This document shows positions 1-3,849 of a stretch of DNA of 6,340 nucleotides, piece after piece. A model generated the notes under the pieces. It saw only the letters and a list, made by a program, of their open reading frames with translations. It was not told the DNA's origin and did no database searches. The translations under genes were made by a program, and so were the position numbers. The DNA is taken from positions 1 to 6,340 of the forward strand of contig DAOVQG010000275.1 in NCBI GenBank assembly GCA_030628805.1, written 5' to 3'. Origin of the DNA: JAGMDK01 sp023128695. Lineage in GTDB: Bacteria > Planctomycetota > Phycisphaerae > UBA1845 > Fen-1342. The stretch's first letter is position 1. Each line of letters starts with the position of its first letter.

Positions 1-90
1 GACGTGTGCGCGGCGCCGCGCGGGCTGATGCCCGCGGCTCTTCATGACGTGCGCGCGGCGCCGCGCGGGCTGATGCCCGCGGCTCTTCAG
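1..90. repeat. Two tandem copies of a 45-bp GC-rich palindromic repeat
   Basis: Positions 1-45 and 46-90 are the same 45-bp unit with two differences (T/C at unit position 7 and T/G at the last position). A third copy begins at 91 (GACGTG) but diverges at once. Each unit contains a GGCGCC palindrome and a hairpin core, CGCGGGC-TGAT-GCCCGCG, with a 7-bp stem and 4-nt loop. The array may continue to the left of the window. The form resembles REP-type intergenic elements with a GGGCTGAnGCCC core that I recall from planctomycete genomes; that resemblance is from memory. Function is unknown; it could also act as a transcription end for an upstream gene. Confidence 0.8.
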
Positions 91-312
91 GACGTGTTTT
101 GCACGGTGCTGCATCCTCTGGCCAGAAAAAAATAGTCGCCCCCCTCGAAATTATTCAGACATTTTATCGAAAACTTCGGCCGTAAATCGGGTAAAATGAA
201 GGGAGCTATCCGCGCGGACGATCCGGCCGGTGGACAGAGGTTGCGCTGGGATAGACCTTGAACTGGCCAGGTATCCGCCGCGGATGGCCAGGAGATGAAG
301 CTCTGGCGAAAC

Positions 313-368
313 GGTCGCCTGGGATTGGGTGTTTCACTCGGCTCGCGACGTGCGTTGCGTTCGCGACC
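313..368 (+). promoter_or_regulatory. Possible leader stem next to the ribosome binding site
   Basis: GGTCGC at 313-318 is complementary to GCGACC at 363-368, which ends two bases before AGGAGG at 371-376. A second GCGAC at 344-348 could pair with the same left arm, so two alternative pairings are possible. The stem is only 6 bp with a 44-nt loop, and chance pairing in GC-rich DNA is a real alternative. I could not match it to a known riboswitch class. Confidence 0.2.
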
Positions 369-370
369 AA

Positions 371-376
371 AGGAGG
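371..376 (+). promoter_or_regulatory. Shine-Dalgarno for the C25 protease gene
   Basis: AGGAGG lies 8 nt before the ATG at 385. This decides the start: the in-frame ATG at 295 has a purine run directly abutting it with no spacing, and starting there would put a 30-residue basic stretch in front of an otherwise typical signal peptide. The TTG at 382-384 is a weaker alternative one codon earlier. Confidence 0.85.
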
Positions 377-384
377 AGCCATTG

Positions 385-3168
385 ATGAAAAAGCCAGCAC
401 GTATCGAACTTGTATTTGTGTGTCTGAGCGCGGTGATGTGCCTCGCCGGCGTCGCCGCGGCGGATGTCCAAACGGAGGTCCTCGTTGACGAGGGGGATCG
501 CATCGTCCTGCACTACCATTTCGGCGAGTTTCAATCACAGACGGTGAGCATCGACGGGAAAAACTACGAATTGCTCAACCTGCCCGGCGAGCCGGTCACG
601 CTGGAGCAGGGCGCCCCGGCGGTGCCGCTGGTCGCCGACAGCATCATTATTCCCGACGATGCCGAAATGGCGATTACCGTTCTCTCGGAGCGTTACTACG
701 AGAGAACCGCCAACATTGCACCATCCAAAGGCAATCTGTTGCGTACCGTCGACCCGGCCAAGGTGCCGTACGAGTTCGGCCCGGTCTACCACGCAAACGC
801 GTTCTATCCGGGCAAACTGGCCACTCTTCGCGAGCCGTACATTATGCGCGACCATCGCGGCCAAACGGTGCAAATCAACCCCTGCCAGTACAACGCCGTG
901 ACGGGCGTGTTGCGGGTGTACACCGAGTTGACGATCGAGATCGCGGCCGTCGGCCCGGGCCAGATCAACGTGCTCGAACGGAGCGGCCGCGCGCGTACGC
1001 TGAGCTTGGCGTTCCATGACCTGTATTGCGCCCACTTCGTGAACTACAACACGCAGGGACGCTACCCGCCGCTCGATGAAGACGGGGACATGTTGGTCAT
1101 CTGCCACGACCCGTGGCTCCCGAACATGTCGTCGTTCGTCACGCACAAGAACTCGGCCGGCATCAGCACCACGATCGTCGGCGTCTCAACCATCGGCAAC
1201 AACGCCACCGCCATCAAGAACTACATCCAGAACCTCTACAACACGGGTGATCTGGCCTTCGTGCTGCTGGTCGGCGACATCGCGCAGATCGCCTCGCCCA
1301 CGGCCTCCGGCGGCGCGTCCGACCCGACGTATGCCAAGCTGGCCGGCGGCGACGACTACCCGGAGATCATGATCGGCCGTTTCTCGGCCAGCAACTCGGG
1401 GCATGTTGACACGCAGGTGCAGCGGACGATCGAGTACGAGAACTTGCCCGCCAACGGTCAAGCCTGGTTCTGGAAGGGCACGGGGATCGCGTCCGACCAA
1501 GGCGCCGGTATCGGTGACGAGGGCCAGTCGGACATCGTGCACGAGGACGAAATTCGGGATTGGCTGATGGCCGTCGGCTACACGGAAGTGGATCAGATCT
1601 ACGATCCCGGGGCCACTGCCGCGGAGGTCTCCGCCGCGCTCAACGCCGGCCGCGGGATTCTCAACTATACCGGGCACGGCTGGTGGGAAGGCATAAGCAC
1701 GACCGGGTTCTGTGTGGACGACGTCAACGCCTTAACCAACGACAACATGTTGCCGTTCATGACCATCGTGGCCTGCAACCCCGGCGAGTTCGACACCTAT
1801 GACGAGTGCTTCGGCGAAGCCTGCCTGCGGGCTACAAACGGCGGCGAGCCGACCGGCGCGATTGGCGTTTATGCCTCGTCGACCGGGCAATCGTGGGCCC
1901 CGCCGATGGAAGCCCAGGATGAGTTCAACATTCTGCTCACGGACCCCGCGGAGCCCTATCACTGCTACGGGACTCTGTGCTACGCCGGCTCGTGCTCGAT
2001 GATGGACGATTATGGCGCCGGCGGCATAAGTATGTTCAACACCTGGATTGTCTTCGGCGACCCGTCGCTGCGGGTGATCGGCACCATCGGTCCGCCGCAC
2101 GGCATGAAAGTCACGCCGGGGCTCGGTCTGCACGCCGAAGGCCAGGCGGGCGGCCCCTTCACCCCGGATTCGATCGTGTACACGCTGACGAACTACGACC
2201 CCATACCGATCACGTACCAGGTGAGCGCCACTGCCCTGTGGCTCGACATCACCAACCCCAGTGACACGATTCCGGTCGGCGGCGCGGCCTACGTCACCGT
2301 CTCGATCAACGGCTACGCCAACGGCCTCGGCAACGGCTACTACGACGACACGGTCAACTTCGTGAACCTCACCAATCACGATGGCGACACGAGCCGGATT
2401 GCCTCGCTCACCATCGGCGTGCCCACGAAGCAAATGGAGTGGACGCTGGACACCAACCCCGGCTGGGGCATACAGGGCGAGTGGGCCTTCGGCCATCCGA
2501 CGGGGCAGGGCGGCACCCAATACGGCAACCCCGACCCGAATAACGGCGCCACCGGCACCAACGTCTATGGCGTGAACCTCCTCGGCGATTACTCCCTCGA
2601 CGTGGGCGGTCCGTATTACCTGACGCTCGGCCCGCTCGACTTGACGGACATGACGGACGTCGGCCTGAAGTTCCAGCGCTGGCTGAACAGCGATTACCAG
2701 CCCTACGTGACCGCGACCCTCGAGGTCTCGAACGACAACACGGCCTGGACGACCGTCTGGCAAAACGGCGGCAACGAGGTCGCGGACAGTGCCTGGTCGC
2801 AGTACGAGTACGATCTGTCCGCCGTTGCTGACGATCAGGCGACGGTGTACATCCGTTGGGGTTACCAGGTTACGGATAACGCCTGGGCCTACTCCGGCTG
2901 GAACATCGACGACGTGGAGATCTGGGCTCTGGCGGCCTCGGCCCCGCCCGTCTGCCGCGGCGACTGTAATTGCAGCGGCGCGATCAACTGGCGTGACATC
3001 GACTTCTTCGTGGCTGGCATGAACGACGACCAGGCGGCCTGGGAAGCCATGTTCCTCCCGGGCACGCCCACGTGCACGTTCGCGAACTGCGACGTGAACG
3101 CCGACGGCACGGTCAACTGGCGCGACATCGATCCGCTGGTGAATTTGATGAATACGCCTTGCCCGTAG
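385..3168 (+). CDS. Secreted gingipain-like cysteine protease (family C25) with C-terminal dockerin
   Basis: A complete 927-residue protein. Residues 1-26 form a signal peptide (basic start, hydrophobic core, cleavage near VAAA/DV). Residues 27 to about 226 are a C25-type propeptide with the family's LP and IIIPDDA segments. The catalytic domain runs from about 227 to 570: nucleophile Cys464 in VACNPGEF, His431 in NYTGHG, Asp383 in SDIVHE, Trp504 in GQSWAPP, and a closing VFGDPSL motif. About 576-677 is an Ig-like/BACON-like domain. About 684-849 is a jelly-roll or MAM-like beta-sandwich ending in GWNIDDVEIW. Residues 857-926 are a dockerin-type pair of calcium loops. Gingipains cleave after Arg or Lys; the pocket residues suggest Arg here. 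No type IX secretion C-terminal domain is visible, so export is probably by Sec. The gene is monocistronic as far as seen, with a hairpin about 90 bp after the stop. The family call is secure; substrate and location are inferred. Confidence 0.93.
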   Translation: MKKPARIELVFVCLSAVMCLAGVAAADVQTEVLVDEGDRIVLHYHFGEFQSQTVSIDGKNYELLNLPGEPVTLEQGAPAVPLVADSIIIPDDAEMAITVLSERYYERTANIAPSKGNLLRTVDPAKVPYEFGPVYHANAFYPGKLATLREPYIMRDHRGQTVQINPCQYNAVTGVLRVYTELTIEIAAVGPGQINVLERSGRARTLSLAFHDLYCAHFVNYNTQGRYPPLDEDGDMLVICHDPWLPNMSSFVTHKNSAGISTTIVGVSTIGNNATAIKNYIQNLYNTGDLAFVLLVGDIAQIASPTASGGASDPTYAKLAGGDDYPEIMIGRFSASNSGHVDTQVQRTIEYENLPANGQAWFWKGTGIASDQGAGIGDEGQSDIVHEDEIRDWLMAVGYTEVDQIYDPGATAAEVSAALNAGRGILNYTGHGWWEGISTTGFCVDDVNALTNDNMLPFMTIVACNPGEFDTYDECFGEACLRATNGGEPTGAIGVYASSTGQSWAPPMEAQDEFNILLTDPAEPYHCYGTLCYAGSCSMMDDYGAGGISMFNTWIVFGDPSLRVIGTIGPPHGMKVTPGLGLHAEGQAGGPFTPDSIVYTLTNYDPIPITYQVSATALWLDITNPSDTIPVGGAAYVTVSINGYANGLGNGYYDDTVNFVNLTNHDGDTSRIASLTIGVPTKQMEWTLDTNPGWGIQGEWAFGHPTGQGGTQYGNPDPNNGATGTNVYGVNLLGDYSLDVGGPYYLTLGPLDLTDMTDVGLKFQRWLNSDYQPYVTATLEVSNDNTAWTTVWQNGGNEVADSAWSQYEYDLSAVADDQATVYIRWGYQVTDNAWAYSGWNIDDVEIWALAASAPPVCRGDCNCSGAINWRDIDFFVAGMNDDQAAWEAMFLPGTPTCTFANCDVNADGTVNWRDIDPLVNLMNTPCP

Positions 3169-3192
3169 TATCAGGCAAGCGAAACCAACGGC

Positions 3193-3218
3193 GAGCCTGT
3201 TCTGAGCGGAGTCAAGGG
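3193..3218. repeat. Short dispersed-type repeat (TGTTCTGAGCGGAGTC core)
   Basis: Twenty-five bases after the protease stop codon lies a 26-bp stretch with core TGTTCTGAGCGGAGTC followed by AAGGG. It closely resembles a short intergenic repeat that I remember from many environmental bacterial genomes (consensus near CTGAGCGnAGTCGAAGG). The copy is slightly divergent. Only one copy is present here, so the assignment rests on recall of the motif and not on repetition within the window. Confidence 0.4.
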
Positions 3219-3255
3219 CGCGCCGATCTTACCTGTGGTTTTTGGATAGGCTCTC

Positions 3256-3287
3256 AGCAGGCCGGTGAATCATTTCACCGGCCTGCT
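3256..3287 (+). terminator. Strong hairpin, probable transcription terminator of the C25 gene
   Basis: A perfect 14-bp stem pairs AGCAGGCCGGTGAA (3256-3269) with its reverse complement at 3274-3287 around a TCAT loop. It begins 88 nt after the protease stop codon. There is no T-run after the right arm, so it is not a textbook intrinsic terminator; it could stop transcription with factor help, protect the 3' end of the mRNA, or act in both directions. Confidence 0.6.
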
Positions 3288-3376
3288 TGCAATGCGTTCG
3301 CCGCCTACGGGTTTCATCGGGATTGGAACCAGAGCATCAGATTCCGTCTGGTCCTGGACTTAGATTAACTCTTTAC

Positions 3377-3442
3377 TCTTCGTGCCCTTCGTGCTCTTCG
3401 TGGTGGGTAATTAAACCACGAAGGACATGAAGGGCACGAAGA
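3377..3442. repeat. Inverted repeat built from CTTCGTGnn nonamers
   Basis: The left arm (3377-3404) is three consecutive 9-nt units of the form CTTCGTGnn. The right arm (3415-3442) carries the inverse, three units of the form nnCACGAAG with one CATGAAG variant. The arms match at 25 of 28 positions and flank a 10-nt loop containing TAATTAA. I recognise the CACGAAGGACACGAAG type of sequence as a dispersed intergenic repeat seen in many bacterial phyla, planctomycetes included; that is from memory. Transcribed, it would fold into a long hairpin, and it may add to transcription termination between the two protease genes. Confidence 0.75.
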
Positions 3443-3835
3443 TAAAATAAGTGTTATCAGTGTGCATCGTTGCAGAAGGCGAATGGTTTTAACCTGACGT
3501 TCGTCGACCCGTATGGGACGGTCGATCCGCGGGCCGTCTAATGCGCTCTGCTCGCCGGCGCGGACAAAGATGTGCTTGGCTTGATCGAACGTCCGATATG
3601 CCCAAGGCTTCGTTGTAGGCTGCGTACAGGGTTCTGCTTGCCCCTCCACCCGATCACACAGTACGATGGGTTTGTGGCTTAGTGTGTCGGCTTTAAGCGA
3701 CCCGCGACGCCGGAGGAAGAAAGAGATCGATCAACTATCGTCGCAACGCAGCCTCATGGAACGGGTCGATATGAAGTCCTGCGCCATGAGGGTGCAGTCT
3801 GCGCGCTGGGATGTTCTGTTCAGAAACGCCTGTAT
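3443..3835. other. Intergenic stretch with no convincing gene
   Basis: About 390 bp without a supported gene. On the + strand one frame is open from 3446 to 3682 apart from a single TAA at 3539-3541; it reads plausibly (NLTFVDPYGTVDPRAV before the stop, then CALLAGADKDVLGLI), so it may be a decayed gene fragment, but there is no start or ribosome site and I do not recognise it. TCGACC at 3504-3509 can pair with GGTCGA at 3520-3525. A 92-codon frame starting at 3666 has no ribosome site, is rich in Arg/Lys/Ser and runs into the next gene in another frame, so it is not called. The promoter of the S8 protease must lie here or just upstream, but no clear -35/-10 pair is seen. Confidence 0.4.
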
Positions 3836-3840
3836 GGGAG
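3836..3840 (+). promoter_or_regulatory. Shine-Dalgarno for the S8 protease gene
   Basis: GGGAG lies 9 nt before the ATG at 3850. An in-frame TAA at 3841-3843 sits between them, so no longer N-terminus is possible and this ATG is the first available start. Confidence 0.75.
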
Positions 3841-3849
3841 TAAGTCACG

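Larger units (their letters stand above)
91..384 (+). promoter_or_regulatory. Non-coding leader upstream of the C25 protease gene
   Basis: This 294-bp stretch has no convincing gene. An AT-rich patch at about 120-200 stands out from the GC-rich surroundings and is the likeliest place for the promoter of the downstream gene. TAAAAT at 192-197 could serve as a -10 element, but I see no good -35 at 16-18 nt upstream, so no promoter is called exactly. From about 205 the DNA is GC-rich again and ends in a strong ribosome binding site. If the promoter is in the AT patch, the mRNA would have an untranslated leader of over 150 nt. Confidence 0.4.

Noticed and set aside
1..90. CRISPR array
   Set aside because: The 45-bp units abut directly with no unique spacers.
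1..135. Frame 1 as the 3' end of an upstream gene with a 15-residue repeat
   Set aside because: Consists of a palindromic DNA repeat and then a short AT-rich tail; no family resemblance, though it cannot be excluded from this window alone.
295..384. Longer N-terminus of the C25 protease from ATG 295
   Set aside because: The purine run touches the ATG with no spacing, and the extension is basic and precedes a typical signal peptide; ATG 385 has AGGAGG at 8 nt.
205..384. Riboswitch in the C25 leader
   Set aside because: No match to conserved cores I know (cyclic-di-GMP, cobalamin, SAM, TPP, glycine); only a weak 6-bp pairing is visible.
535..1146. 203-codon open frame on the minus strand
   Set aside because: Antisense to the C25 propeptide; composition typical of a shadow frame.
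1732..2763. 343-codon open frame on the minus strand
   Set aside because: Lies wholly antisense to well-supported C25 domains; it is an Arg/Val/Gly-rich by-product of GC-rich codon use, with no family features.
3365..3649. 94-codon minus-strand frame through the inverted repeat
   Set aside because: Its most distinctive residues (CPSCPSW, RRARRARRV) come from reading the nonamer repeat; this is a known kind of false gene.
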